Shown piece by piece: positions 10,220 through 22,460 of a stretch of DNA of 64,000 bases. A program made the position numbers and the translations under genes. The notes beneath the pieces were generated by a model. That model was not told the DNA's origin, did not search any database, and saw nothing but the letters and a program-made list of their open reading frames with translations. Origin of the DNA: Henckelia pumila (Eukaryota; Streptophyta; Magnoliopsida; Lamiales; Gesneriaceae); assembly GCF_033568475.1 (NCBI RefSeq), contig NC_133121.1:1736001-1800000 (forward strand), in the 5' to 3' direction. Each line of letters starts with the position of its first letter. Within the stretch, counting starts at the first letter, position 1.

Positions 10220-11948
10220 TATACTTTTACTTAAAATAGACTTCATGCATAAAAATAATTAAATATATATTTCGGACTTAGTTTATTTTCATGGGTTGGT
10301 CCAGACTGCTGATCACTCACTCTAAACCCATTAAACTTAAATAAAATCCAATAATCATATTTTAGCCCAAATAACTTAATTAAACTTAACTTGACCTAAA
10401 TAAAATATTTAAGCCCAATTACTTAACTTAAGCCCAATAAAACTCTAGACTGACCCAAAATCCACTGACTGGCCCAAAAATTCTCATGGACTCCCAAGCC
10501 CATAAAAATCATTGTGCTAACTTAAATAAATTATTTAAGGCCCAAATAAAATTATTTGGAGGTCCAAATAATTTTATTTCTAATTAATTTGCCCAAAAAC
10601 CAATTAAAACATTAAACATTTAAAAATTTAAAATACTCAAGCCCGGCCCACCTAACCCAGACCCGAACCGACTTAACCCGACCCATGACTACCTGACCCG
10701 ACCCAGCACCCAACCCTGACCCATAACCCGACCCAGCAACCCCCCCAAACCCCAAACCCGATCACCCCTCTCCTTCTCTTCTCGGCTGGGCGAGCAGCAG
10801 CCATTCCATGGCTGCTGCCGCCCTGCTCCGGCCGCCCCTGGCCGGAGAACCACCTCCCATGGATAGCCCACATCCAGGGGGTTCTAACACAACAAGAATC
10901 AGACCAAACCATGGCCCGAGGAGTGAGAACGAATCTCTGCACCAGACGCCTTCCTCCTCCTCGCGCGCAGACTGAGCAATCGCCAAACTTTCGTTCGTGC
11001 GGCTTCCTCCAACTACCAAAGACCGTGAAACCACTTCTCAATTTTAGCCAACATCTAAATCTTTTAAACCCAACAAACCACACACAAATCCATGGCCTGA
11101 GTAAGGAGAACGACCCCTCTCTTCCCAAAGCCCTAACCTGCGCGTCTGTGTGCATCAGAAGTGAATAGCTTCGTTTCCAGCCTATGACACCCTAAAACTC
11201 TGAACAAACTCGACCCTAAGGCACCCTGGGACCCCTCTGACTCGAGCCCTCAGCCCTGGACCATACCATGCTGAAGAAAAACGTGAGCCATGCCAAGTAG
11301 ACACTCAAACATGCATCAAACATCCATGAAATTGCATAATTCAAAAATATCTGATAAAAATCTGAATAAAACCCAACATGAATGGTTAATAGCTTATATG
11401 GTGTTCAAACGAAAGAATAAACATGCCTTAAACGAAGATAGATTGAGAAACGAGACAATAATCGCGTGTACGACGCTCCGGGACGACGAACGAACCAAAG
11501 ACTCCAAGAATCTATGAAGGATCGGCTATGGAGATTGCTTTCTGCTGAACGTGAGAATGGGGGTGGGAGGAGATGGGAGTTGTCGGCTGAGTGGGGTTAG
11601 GGTAGGGTAGGTTTTTGTTTTAAATTTTTGTAACTAGGAATAATTTGGGATAATAACTAGTATAAAATAATTAGGTAGATAATATAACATAAATATAAGA
11701 TTTTAAACTCTTAAAAATACCTACTAATCTGATAACTAATCAAAAATCCCGAAATACTAATTTATAGTATTTTTAAAAATTAATAAAAGTCATTAAAATG
11801 ACTTATTTTGGCTAAAAATCAACTCTTAAATAAATATATAATTAAATACTAAAATTTTCTTGACAAAATACCTTAAAATAAGATTTTAAGGCTCATAAAC
11901 TCATAAAATATTTTTGGCTAAGAATTTTGGTATCTCGTCCGTCCACGG

Positions 11949-13125
11949 TTTATGGGCTTGGGAGTCCATGAGAATTTTTGGGCCAGTCAGTGGATTTTGG
12001 GCCAGTCTAGAGTTTTATTGGGCTTAAGTTAAGTAATTGGGCTTAAATATTTTATTTAGGTCAAGTTAAGTTTAATTAAGTTATTTGGGTTAAAATATGA
12101 TTATTAGATTTTATTTAAGTTTAATGGGTTTAGAATGAGTTATCAGCAGTCTGGACCAACCCATGAAAATAAACTAAGTCCGGAATATATATTTAATTAT
12201 TTTTATGCATGAAGTCTATTTTAAGTAAAAGTATATTTATTATTAAAATTAATTAAATATATATTACGGACATATTTTAAGTGCATGCATACATGAAATA
12301 TTTTATGATGTGTTTATGATTAAGAATTGAGCATGAAAAATATTTTTATGGAAATTGAAGTGATGTGACAGCATAGAAGTGGTTTTACCACTGACACAGA
12401 GGTAGTTTTACTACTGGCATAAAAATGGTTTTACCACTGGCACAGAGGTAGTTTACTACCAGCATAGAGGTGGATTTATCCACCGCCACGTACGATGGTT
12501 CTTTAGACTGATCAGTCGGCACAGTTATTAGTCACATTCATGGATATGACCATACTCAGTTTTTATGTTTATGACATGCTCAATTATGTTATGTATGATG
12601 AAGAAAGTTATGTTATATTTATGATTTATGATTCAACATTTATGTTATGAAAAATGTTTTCATGCATGCTCATGTACATGTATATGTATTAGTATCTACG
12701 TGATGCATTATTTTTAACCTTGTTATAAAGGATTAGACATGTTGAGCCCCTAGGCTCACTACGCTTATATGGTGCAGGTGAGCATGATGACATTTATGTA
12801 GCTCCTACCGGTGGTGAGGACGTATGAGCTTACGGAGCAGTGGACCCCGTGACCGTTGCAGTTATTTAGTCTATTATGATGGAATTTTGAAACATGTTTT
12901 ATTTTATTATTATTCCGCATATGAGATTTTTCAGCAGCATTGTTTATCATTTTAAATTGATGCATGAAACATTTTTAAGAATTTATTTATTTATTTAATA
13001 TTTTTCAGGTTATTTAAGAAATATATGTTATTTTTATATACATATATGTATGGGCGTATATGTATAGTATTATTTAAAAAAAAAAAAAAAAGTTTTTCCG
13101 CATTTTATTAGTAGTAGGCGTTTCA
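11949..13125 (+). mobile_element. Inverted LTR fragment inside the 5' LTR
   Basis: This 1,177-bp piece is the reverse complement of 10504-10225 joined to 7600-6707, so it equals the inner part of the host LTR without the nested solo LTR. Its right end (TTTCA at 13121-13125) coincides with the true LTR terminus, while its left end is internal. Compared with the 3' LTR, a short stretch of the host LTR (CCCGTCTACGCGATC) is missing at the junction. It contains the hairpin array (12378-12484) and a single TATAC, that is, the empty site. Confidence 0.85.
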
Positions 13126-13315
13126 ATAAATAATAAATATTTTCAAAAATCCAAAAATACCATAACTGCGGGTTAAATGATAAAATAAATTTAAATCATG
13201 CATATAATTCACATAATAACACATAAATGTCATTTAACCCAAATATAAATTTTTAAATAATTATTTTCCCTAATTATGCATGCGAATTTACGTATTAAAA
13301 TTTTCGGGTGTTACA

Positions 13316-14265
13316 TAAATACTCCTATGTCACCATTTATTCCACCCCAGAATGATTCACTTAGAAGACTTTGACTATTACAACAATTTGTAACATCCCA
13401 TTCCAAGACTAAGACTTACACACAATTGCCTATCCCAAAACTTCTAGACTACAAGAACTCAGCCCTCGACTGATTCTTGTTACAATGAGGTTTACAACAC
13501 CTCAACTGAATCGTCTTAATTCAGTATAAATTTTTTAGTAAAGTTAAATTATTTGAAATTTGTTTTTATATCCTCTCTAATTATATTATTCACACACTAA
13601 AATACTTTAAGATATATACAATATATTTTTAAATAAACTTGTAGTAAAAAAATTAATTAGACAAATTTAATGCACAAAAATATATACAAATAAATATACA
13701 ATAATTTATATTTGAATTATTAAAATTATATTTGCTTAATAAACTTTTTTTAGAATATTTACTTAATCGATTAAATATGAATAAAATATTTATTTTACGA
13801 GAAAAACTATTGTGAGACAGTTTCAAGTGTTAATTTGTTAAAACCTGTATTTTATTTGGATTAACTTCGTAAATATAAATAGATTTGATTCGTCTCACAA
13901 AGGACATACTCATATTTTATTACAGTACACTTTGGTATGTTTGGTTTTGAAAACACAAAACCATAATAATTTCGGTTTTAATTTGTAAAATCAAAACAAA
14001 AAATTCGAATTATGGTTCGATTTGGTTTTCGATTTCTTACATTTGGATTTTTTGTTTTTTCGGTTTAGACCATGTTATTAATTATTATTATTATTATTTT
14101 TGAGAAAGAACCATGTTATTAAATTTTTTATTTTTTTGACAGGAACCATGTTATTAATTATGTGCACACACCAAAGATACAATTACTAAGGACTAAATTG
14201 TAATATTTCACCCTGAGGCAAACGCGATTCTTTTCATTGGAGATTCCATTCTAAAGCCCAGCGTA
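13316..14265. other. Spacer and promoter region upstream of PYM
   Basis: AT-rich sequence. About 13800-13920 resembles a degenerate dispersed repeat (TGTGAGACAGTTTCA and later GATTCGTCTCACAAA, a weak inverted pair). About 13930-14065 is a GGTTTTG/CGGTTT-rich low-complexity stretch. An AGCCCA (complement of the site II TGGGCT motif common in promoters of translation genes) lies just before the PYM start at 14256-14261. No gene is visible. Confidence 0.4.
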
Positions 14266-15991
14266 ATGGCGAGCAGTAGGAGTGGCGGAGTAGCGGCGGA
14301 TGATGCCGCGGAATCGGCGGAGGATCTAGGGAAAACCCAAGATAACAAAGGGGATAGGATACTTGCCCCGACCCGACGCCCCGACGGGACCCTCCGAAAA
14401 CCCGTTCGGATTCGGGCCGGCTATGTTCCTCAGGATGAAGTCGCAATATACCAGTCCAAAGGCTCGCTTGTGCGTACACGAATAATTTCAATGTGTTATT
14501 CTCTATTTAATTGTTTGAGTGTTTCTAGAGCTTTAACATAGCTGATTTGTTATGGGTGCCAGTGGAGGAAGGAGATGGAGTCGACACTGGAGGCGCCACC
14601 GGGATATGATCCCGAGGCTGCGGAAGTGAAACCCAAGTCGAAATCGGCGAAGAGGAATGAGAGAAAGAAGGAAAAACGTCAGCAGGTTGATGAATTAATT
14701 GTTCTTGTTCCCTTTTTTTATTTTGATTTCCTCCCATTTGCATTTCGTTTTCCTCAGCTGGGAGAAGCTTTCTTCTTGTTCTGCTTGTTTTTGTATTCTC
14801 CGGAAAAGTGGTCCCTTTTTGTACAATTTATCGATTTTTTTCCCTCTTCTATAATTGACTACTAATTGAGCTGATGGGCTTATGTGTGATTTTCAAGAAC
14901 ACAAGTTTTCACATTCAAACATGCATTTGATTAAGTTTTTGGGTTCTACTTTGTAAGAGTAAAATGATGATTATCCTGTTCAAGATTTTTTATTGCATAA
15001 GTGTAAAGGGAAGTGATGTGATCAAGAAAATAAGCCGTCTTTTGCCAGTTTTATGAGTGAGTGCCAAATCTTTGACTTTAAGCTTACATTTTGACAGATC
15101 CTAACCCCATAAAGCAACATCTTGGCGTGAAAATAAGCATGCATTTTGACAGATCCTAATACGAGCTGTTCCTTAAAAAAAAAAGTCTATTCTAATCAGA
15201 GTGAAATCCTTGATCAAAATGAGTCACGCTTCAACTTGATTAGGAAAGTGCTGACATGATTAATCATTGTATTTGCAAAAAAATCGGCAGGACGGAGTGG
15301 ATGAGTCAATCCGTTATTTATTTAAAGATCCCCAGAAGCCAGAACAATGCAACTGTCTTCTTCTGTTTTACTAACTACCGTATCACAGCACGGTTGATAT
15401 TTCGATGAGAATAAGACTCCACCCTTTCTTTCGAATGTGAATCATCTGATCCGAGATTAAATTGGTGTGTTTCTACCGCTGTAATTACCCTAAACTTGAA
15501 AAACATGATGACAGGCTGCTCTAGACAAGGCTGATGTTTCGGAGAAAAATGAAGCCCTCCCTGCTGATGGTTCCAATCAACTGCCAGAGAATGAGGAGCC
15601 GATTTCATCCAAGATGAATGGGCTAACTCTTTCTGGAAACACTTCTTTGGTTACAACACCTTCAAATCCAAACGAGTCTTCCACTCCAGAGGATCAAATC
15701 CAACACATTGATAAAAAGATTCGAGCGCTGAAAAAGAAGGTAACTGCATTAGATTAAATTATCTGGTACTCACAAACAGATTCCAACATCGATTATATTA
15801 TTATCCTCGTATTCAGCCTGACTTGTGCTATTTTTCCCCTATTTTCCCTGTAGATTCGATTGACCGAAGCTCAGCAGCAGAAAACTACAGAAAATGATAT
15901 GAAACCGGAACAACTGGAGAAAATAGCGAAATTAGAAGATTGGCACAATGAGTTGAAGCTTTTGGAAGGAAAGAAAGCCGAGCTAAGCTAA
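14266..15991 (+). CDS. PYM: PYM, partner of Y14 and Mago (exon-junction-complex disassembly factor)
   Basis: Four exons (14266-14469, 14563-14685, 15515-15739, 15854-15991) join in frame with GT-AG introns to give 229 residues. Family knowledge: PYM binds the Mago-Y14 pair and helps strip exon junction complexes from spliced mRNA near ribosomes, acting mainly in the cytoplasm. The N-terminal Mago/Y14-binding motif is clear at about residues 37-66 (RRPDGTLRKPVRIRAGYVPQ). Exon 2 supplies PPGYDPEAAEV followed by a basic stretch KSKSAKRNERKKEKRQQ. The last two exons form a charged C-terminal coiled coil. Length is close to plant PYM (about 200 residues). The start is the first ATG in frame, before MASSRSGG. 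The gene looks intact. Confidence 0.93.
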
Positions 15992-18761
15992 CCGCATCCA
16001 TTTCATGAAGCAAAGTGGTGCCAAATCAATGTAAGCTCTGCAATAATAGAAGAAGAAATGAAGAATCATCCAGATTTAGCATAACTTGTGCATTGCCTTC
16101 TTTCTGTTTCCAATCAAGTTAATGTTCTTTCACACATTGTTGTTTCCCTTGAATACTTGTGGGAGGAGAAAACTGATTGTAAATTTAGAAAATGGTGCTG
16201 AATTAGTATTCGGCCCAATTGTTTTTAGATAATCAGAAGCTTTTTTATTCAAACTCTATTAAGAAGTGTTTGACTAAGCTTTTGAAAACAGTTTATAAGT
16301 TGTTTCAGAGCGTTTAAGCTCCTCCAATTTGTTTGGCAAATTTTTTGTCAAACAACTCTTATAAGCTGTTTTTAAAAAAGTAGTAAGGTTCCTCTTATTT
16401 TTTTAGAAAAAATCTTATTTTGATATTTTATTTATCCAATTTCACCTATGTTCAATTTTTGTATTTAATTTATCAAATTTTTTTTCTAAATTAAAATAAA
16501 AAAGAAGTTTTATTTTTAATATATGTTTAACATTTATGATAAATTTAAAATTATTTTTGTATGTATATTACTATTTATATTACTTTCATAATATTATATC
16601 ATTTTTTGTAATTTCGACAATTAAAAGATCTTATAATATCAAATACATTAACATATTTGAGTTGTTTAAAATAAGTTCATCCAAATAATTTAATAACTTA
16701 TTTTTAAAGTAAGATCTAACAACTTATAAGTTCCTACAACAACTTATAAACTAATTCTCAATTTTTAATGGTCTTGTGCATACTATTAATTCTAAAAAGT
16801 TATATATTTTGAAAATTTTATTTTTTAAAAAAATTATTTTTTCTTAAAAAAATTTATATCTGTAATCAATTTTATCATCTAAAACGTCTTCATTATTTTA
16901 ATATTAAAAAAATAATTTATCATAATTTGGTAACTTATTTCTCAATTATCTCGTGGTATGCTATACTTCTTTTTATTTCAATTAATAAATATAAATATTT
17001 TTTTAACAAAAACATGAATATGTTTAATTTTTTTTGGATACAATAATTAAGTCATTTTATTCTGTAATCAAAGCATCACGAACTATAAGATCATCAATAT
17101 GAGTTTGTGGACTCAACCAAGCACAAAGATTAGCGTAAACACGTGTTTCTTTTGTTAGAGAATGAACGATAAATAATGTTGTAAAAGAAAGTAAAAACTA
17201 ATCAAACGCGGGATGAAATGAATTGAAATAAATACAAGTAAAATTCAATATATGATAAAGAATTACATGGTTTACCAATTTATAAGTATAAAATATTTTT
17301 TCGTAAAATAAGTATTGAGAAATTTTTAGATACGATAATTATGTTATTATCTTGATATCCAAGATATTGTAATACAATACATAACACTATTTCAAACTTT
17401 GGTCAATAACTTTCACACATAATCATGGATATTTCTAATTTAAAATCCCAGATTTTAATCAAATTATCGTATAATATTCAAATATATTGTTATCATAATG
17501 AAACTTAAGTACTTTAAACTCTATTAACTAACTATTGGTATGTTAATTTTTTTTAACGGTTTTATCCTTGAAAAATATTTGCTTGGTGTGAATTTATTAA
17601 TAATTTTCTTTCGTATATCTCTTCATCTTTGTTCAATTTTCTATAACTTCATCTCAAATTTCAAATTGTAGTTTTTTTTAGGAATAAATCGCAGTTTTAA
17701 AAAATAATAAAATTGTGATGAGGTATTTTGGGAAAAAAATTGGTATGATACTGACATACTTTTGTTTTATATATAGTTAATCTCTTCTATTGAAGATCAT
17801 AATTTATACCACATAATTAGGGTGATTAAATGGGAAAATTTTTTTGTTTGGTGTTCCAAACCGTGTTACATTTTGGTCAAACAAGTCCCGTGTGCACAAA
17901 TTATTACAAAATAAATGAAACACCATGTATAATAAAACATTCAATTTATTTTTTTAAAAAAGAAGTCGATAATAAATAGTATTCCAAACACGATAAATTA
18001 CGAAAACAATAAGTTGAATGATTTTTTTAATTAAAAAAATGAATCGAATGTTTATCGATTATCATTCTATTTTTTTTGAGGTTGAGTGCTTTAATTTTTA
18101 ATAATTTATATAAACAAGACTTATTTTAACAGAATATATCACGACTTTTTTTTTTCTTGAAGATAAAATACATCACGATTTTTTTTTTCTTCTTGAAGAT
18201 AAAATATTTTTGAAACACCAAGGATTTTCGTCTCGTTAGATAATTAAAATTTTGGTTCCACTTTTTTTCCCCAAAGCTTTCCGAGCTAATATTATATATA
18301 TATATATAGTTTTGATTCTGGGTAGAGTGCGGACGTGCACTCGTGCTCAAAATTATTTCAATTGTTTCGAACTATTTTGATTGTGACAGAGAAAATGAGA
18401 ATTCAATAATATATCATATGATATAAATATTTTAATATTAATTTTCGGAAATGGAAAGATTATCAAGAATTAGGTGAAATATATGTATATATAAACACTC
18501 ACTGTTATTCTGCCACCTTTCGACTACGCTGTTTGTTTTCGGCCAAAGCAAAAGAAAACAACCCCAAATCAATCCTTTTGAATTTTTGGAAGATCAAGAT
18601 TCAAGAGTAAGGAATCTAATTGTGCTTTCCTTGGTTTTTGTTCTTGTTTTTCCTCTGATTCTGATTGTACATTGTTTTTTTTTTAAGAATTAAATCTCTT
18701 ATTTAGCGCCAATTTGTTGAATTATTGATCGGATTTTTTTCGATTAGGTGATAATTCAGAG
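15992..18761. other. PYM 3' UTR and AT-rich spacer
   Basis: The PYM 3' UTR probably ends near 16200. About 16265-16790 has repeated TTTATAAGTTGTT/AACTTATAAG motifs near both ends and GTGTTTGACTAAGCTTTT at its left, resembling a degenerate hAT-type MITE, but I cannot fix its ends. The rest (to about 18500) is AT-rich, with T runs and a short TA repeat at 18292-18308. No gene is supported. 18480-18760 is the 5' region of the next gene. Confidence 0.4.
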
Positions 18762-20898
18762 ATGGGGAGACGATCATCACACGGAGAATATCCGTCGGTT
18801 TTCGGCGGAATCCTACGGCGACGCCTGAAATCCGTGGATGTTAATAACGTGGACGTGGACAGTCTGGTGGACCGCTTCCGCTCCGTCTATCCAGAGTATA
18901 GGCGAGCCGATAGGGAGCTTTTTGCAGAACGCGTTCGTCTACTTCTTCCCAGTTCTAGTTTCAAATCAGCAATTCCTAGAAAGATAGCAAAGGAGTTGGA
19001 TAGCGCCCCCCCCCCCCCCGGCGCGCGATCTTACTCGCGCCGTGTGAGCTCTTGTGTTAAGTCGAACAAGACTCGAAAGGGTAGAGATGGTTTAGGATTC
19101 GGGCGAGTGATCTGGAAATTGACAGAGGAATTGGTGTTGCCTTTATATCGTCAAGAGGAGCTGCGGCACCTCGGCTTGGAACCCATGACGGGGATTTTGC
19201 TGCACGGACCACCAGGGTGTGGGAAGACCAAGCTGGCTCATGTCATTGCCCAGGAAGCCAGAGTCCGGTTTTACAAGCTTTCTGCTACTCAACTGTTGTC
19301 TGGAGTTTCGGGTATGCTGCCTGCTGTTATATACGTACATTTGCCAGTTCCTAGAGTAGTGTATTAAGTGAAGCCCTCTTGTTTTTATACATGTTTCAGC
19401 TGCCTGATATTGTTATTTGGCTTTTTATTTATTGGGCGTTTTGAAAAATATAGCTAAAAAAACTAGTGTTTTGTCTAAAACTCCCTTTTTGGTGGAATGA
19501 ATTTTGTGAGGACTATAGAACTGGCTAACTTTCTCCTGGTTAAATGAATTACTAGTGTCAAGATAAGCAAAGTGTATGCATTTCATTTCACGGAGTTTCC
19601 TGAGAAACTTCCATCCATGTGCCATGTGCCTCTCTTAATGGATTCCTAGCCACCTTTTGGTTCCTTATTTTTCCTCTTATAGGGTTCTTTTTATCTCCAG
19701 GCACAATATATACTGTAATGAAGTTGTGCTTTTCAAGCTTCTGTTTATTTTATTTTATTACACTTTATAGGTGTGTCAGCGGAAAACATCCAAGTGCTGT
19801 TCACGAAGTCGTTTCGGACAACACCTTCTATCTTATTCATTGATGAAATTGATGTGATTACTACAAGAATGGAAGAAAATTTGCCTAGACAGATTGTTAC
19901 ACAGTTGATGACTTGTATGGATGAATCACACAGACCTGTGAAGTCTGTTAATAGAAATGACGATTCAGATAGTTCTAATGGCAGACCTGGCTGTGTCCTC
20001 GTAATTGGAGCAACAAGTAGACCTGATGCTATCGACCCTGCCTTGAGGAGGCCTGGAAGATTTGATTACGTAATTGGTTTAGGTGTTCCGGATGAAGAAG
20101 CACGGGTTCAGGTATTAACAGTACTCACCCGCAATCTTAGAATTGAAGGTGCCATAGATCTTACAAAAGTAGCTAGATCCACTCCCGGATATGTCGGAGC
20201 AGATTTGACTGCAAAGGCTGGAAACCATGCAATGAAGAGTGTTCTAAATCATAGAAAAGATGCTCTTTAGGGAGAATATTGTGAAGATTTGTGGAGACAC
20301 CCACGCCGGCATAAAGAAGTGGAAAAAGTTGGCTTCTCCTCGGCTGATTTTGAGGTAATCATGATTTGGGCCCTGTTCGCTTTCTTCTAAACATTGAATG
20401 AATTGTGGTACATGGTTAATTTTGTTAAAAAAAATGGTAATTTGTAAAACTCTAAACCTTCATGCCTTCCTACCCCACTTCGTTTCTATAGTATGGAAGG
20501 AGAAACAAAAATATAATTGGGTCATGGTTTCATGCTTTATTCATTGCCTTCTGCTGCTGAAGAGCTCACTTAAATGCTGTTTTTGTTGAAAATTGCCTAA
20601 CTCTCTTGGCGACTGGCAGACACATGAAGCTACTACAGTTGCAATGGAAGACATACCGGCCTCAAGGCACGAAAGTTCAGTTGATTACTCACCTGATGAA
20701 CACTTCAAGAGACCATGGGGGACAATGTTGGCCTCATTTCCAGAGAAGGTGCCTGCCTTGTACACATTTTTGCAGCATCATCTAAATAATCTACCTTATT
20801 TTATTCGTTTTCATTATCATAGTATATACCTTCTTGTGGTGCAGGAAATTCAAATATTATCAGAGAATGTCGAAAAGTTGCGTATGCACAGCGAGTGA
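18762..20898 (+). pseudogene. CDC48C: CDC48C/NVL-like AAA-ATPase, decayed paralog lacking the second AAA domain
   Basis: Exons 18762-19311, 19771-20354, 20620-20748 and 20845-20898 join with good splice sites. Exon 1 has an NVL-type N-terminal domain (VDSLVDRFRSVYPEYRRAD) and Walker A GPPGCGKT (about residues 149-156). Exon 2 has Walker B ILFIDE (about 204-209), CMDESHRPVKSV typical of CDC48C, and ALRRPGRFD (arginine-finger region). Family members of about 800 residues carry two AAA domains and act in nucleolar 60S ribosome maturation. Here an in-frame TAG (20268-20270) ends exon 2 early. The whole D2 domain is absent, while the last exons (HFKRPWGTMLASFPEK, then EIQILSENVEKL) match the family's C-terminal end. 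LAALANKAGN has shrunk to LTAKAGN. A run of 13-14 C at about 19006-19019 in a shortened linker is suspicious. A truncated protein of about 350 residues could still be made. Confidence 0.82.
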
Positions 20899-22460
20899 AG
20901 GTTGATATATCGAAAACTTTTAACCTATTGCAGATTCTAACTAGTAACTACTGATACGGGAAGAAAACTTTTACATGTCTTTTGAGTTACTGTTTAGTGT
21001 TTCTTTACCGGAAACTTTTCGTTTCAGATATAACAATTTTTTGTTCGTCAGCTGTTGGATAACTTAGGATTTCACCCTAGTAGAAGTATTGAATAAATGA
21101 ATGATGAAATTGTAATCATACAACGATTTTTCCCCCTGCGATCACCTCCCTTATGTATAATGTATTCGACATTTATCTAACTTATCAAGTGTACAAATAA
21201 TAACTACATGGTATTGGTTAGCACGTATGAGCGCTTTTAGGGGAACCAATATCATGTTTTCTTATGCTATCCCAATGTTTTTGAAAAAAATTGTGAACAA
21301 TGAGTCAATGACCTGATGACTTGTTAAATGAAATATCCCACACTCAAAAAAAAAAATATTAAGTGGCCAATAAATCTATGATTAACTAATAAAAACAAAT
21401 TTAGTTTTCAATGAATCATGTATTTTCGTAACAAGGATGAAATTGAAACAACGTCAAATATTATTCACACTACATATACAAATTATCATAAATTCGAACA
21501 TATATGCTATCGAATATAAGTGTTAAATGCGAAGAAAAAAAAATTTGTAAAAAGAGCAACTTAAGATGCGCACAAGTGAAAGAGCCACGTATGGCACGCC
21601 ACTTGTTAAATATGAGATTACAAAAGTGAATTTAATTTTTAGGTGGTATTCGTAAATTTTAAAAATAATTAATTATAAATTTGTTGGTTACGAACACATT
21701 AATAATATCTTATTTTTAAAATTTGCACACACTATCTTAGTATCGTCTATACATTTATCATTGCAACACAAGGAAGAATTCACAAAAAAATAATATGGTA
21801 CTTTACTATTTTTATTATTATAAGATTTGCCAGACAAGTAAATAAATTTGTGAGTAACACTGAATTCAAAAAGAAAGAGAACATGAGAATAGATTTTATA
21901 AGACTTGTTAAGACATTCAATAAATTTATATTTAAGACGAGTTGTTTCAATCATTTGAAGTTGTGTTTCACAAATTAATTGTTTAACTTCAAGAAGATAT
22001 CGTGTTGAAGGTGGGTTATATGTCATCGCCATTCAATTCAAGCATGTTCCAATGACTCAAAGGCAGTTTTTGAGAAAAAAAATAATAGTTCAAGCAAATG
22101 AAGAATATTTCAACCAAACCTTCAAAAACAAAGAGAATATTTCAACCAATAGCGGAACGTTTTAAGTCAATCACATGCAGATTTCCACATCGCAAAAAAG
22201 TAAATATGGATTTTGCATTCCATAGGTGAAAACTGTCAAAACTTCATAAATATCATACATCATCTCATATAACTCCAAAAAAGAAATACCAATACAACAA
22301 AACTCGTCCATCTAAAATAAATCGATTACTTCCCAAAACTTGGGTATGCAGCAGGTATCGTTTTTTTAATGCCGAAACATAAAGGCAGCTATGGATCACA
22401 TCTCAAGTGATGGGTTCCCATCTCGAGCAAGACCTTTTTGACTACATCAGTTAAGGAATC
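20899..22460. other. Spacer between the CDC48C relic and MRTO4
   Basis: 20899-21130 is probably the 3' UTR of the AAA relic. The rest is AT-rich. An open frame of 114 codons on the minus strand (21688-22032) matches nothing I know and has biased AT-rich codons. 22060-22460 probably holds the MRTO4 3' UTR. Confidence 0.4.

Larger units (their letters stand above)
3655..13315 (-). mobile_element. Ty3/gypsy-type element with gag only and giant LTRs (TR-GAG-like)
   Basis: Minus-strand order: 5' LTR (13315 down to 6707), primer-binding site, gag, zinc knuckles, polypurine tract, 3' LTR (5099 down to at least 3655, then cut by the copia insertion and the window edge). Between gag and the polypurine tract only about 200 bp remain and no pol domain is seen. 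This fits the non-autonomous TR-GAG class of plant gypsy relatives, in which gag is flanked by LTRs. By eye the two LTRs differ at roughly seven of about 1,440 comparable bases, suggesting an insertion a few hundred thousand years old at usual plant rates. Gag has at least one break, so the element is a fossil. Confidence 0.85.
6707..13315 (-). repeat. 5' LTR of the gypsy element, split by two inserts
   Basis: The LTR starts (minus) TGTAACACCC at 13315 and ends GTTTCA at 6707. Inside lie a solo LTR (7601-10219) and an inverted LTR piece (11949-13125). Without them the LTR is about 2.8 kb, very long compared with the 1.6-kb internal region. It has an AT-rich half and a GC-rich half (10640-11260). 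Confidence 0.85.

Noticed and set aside
21688-22032. 114-codon frame on the minus strand
   Set aside because: AT-rich composition, no recognisable motif and no promoter or splice context. Likely chance.
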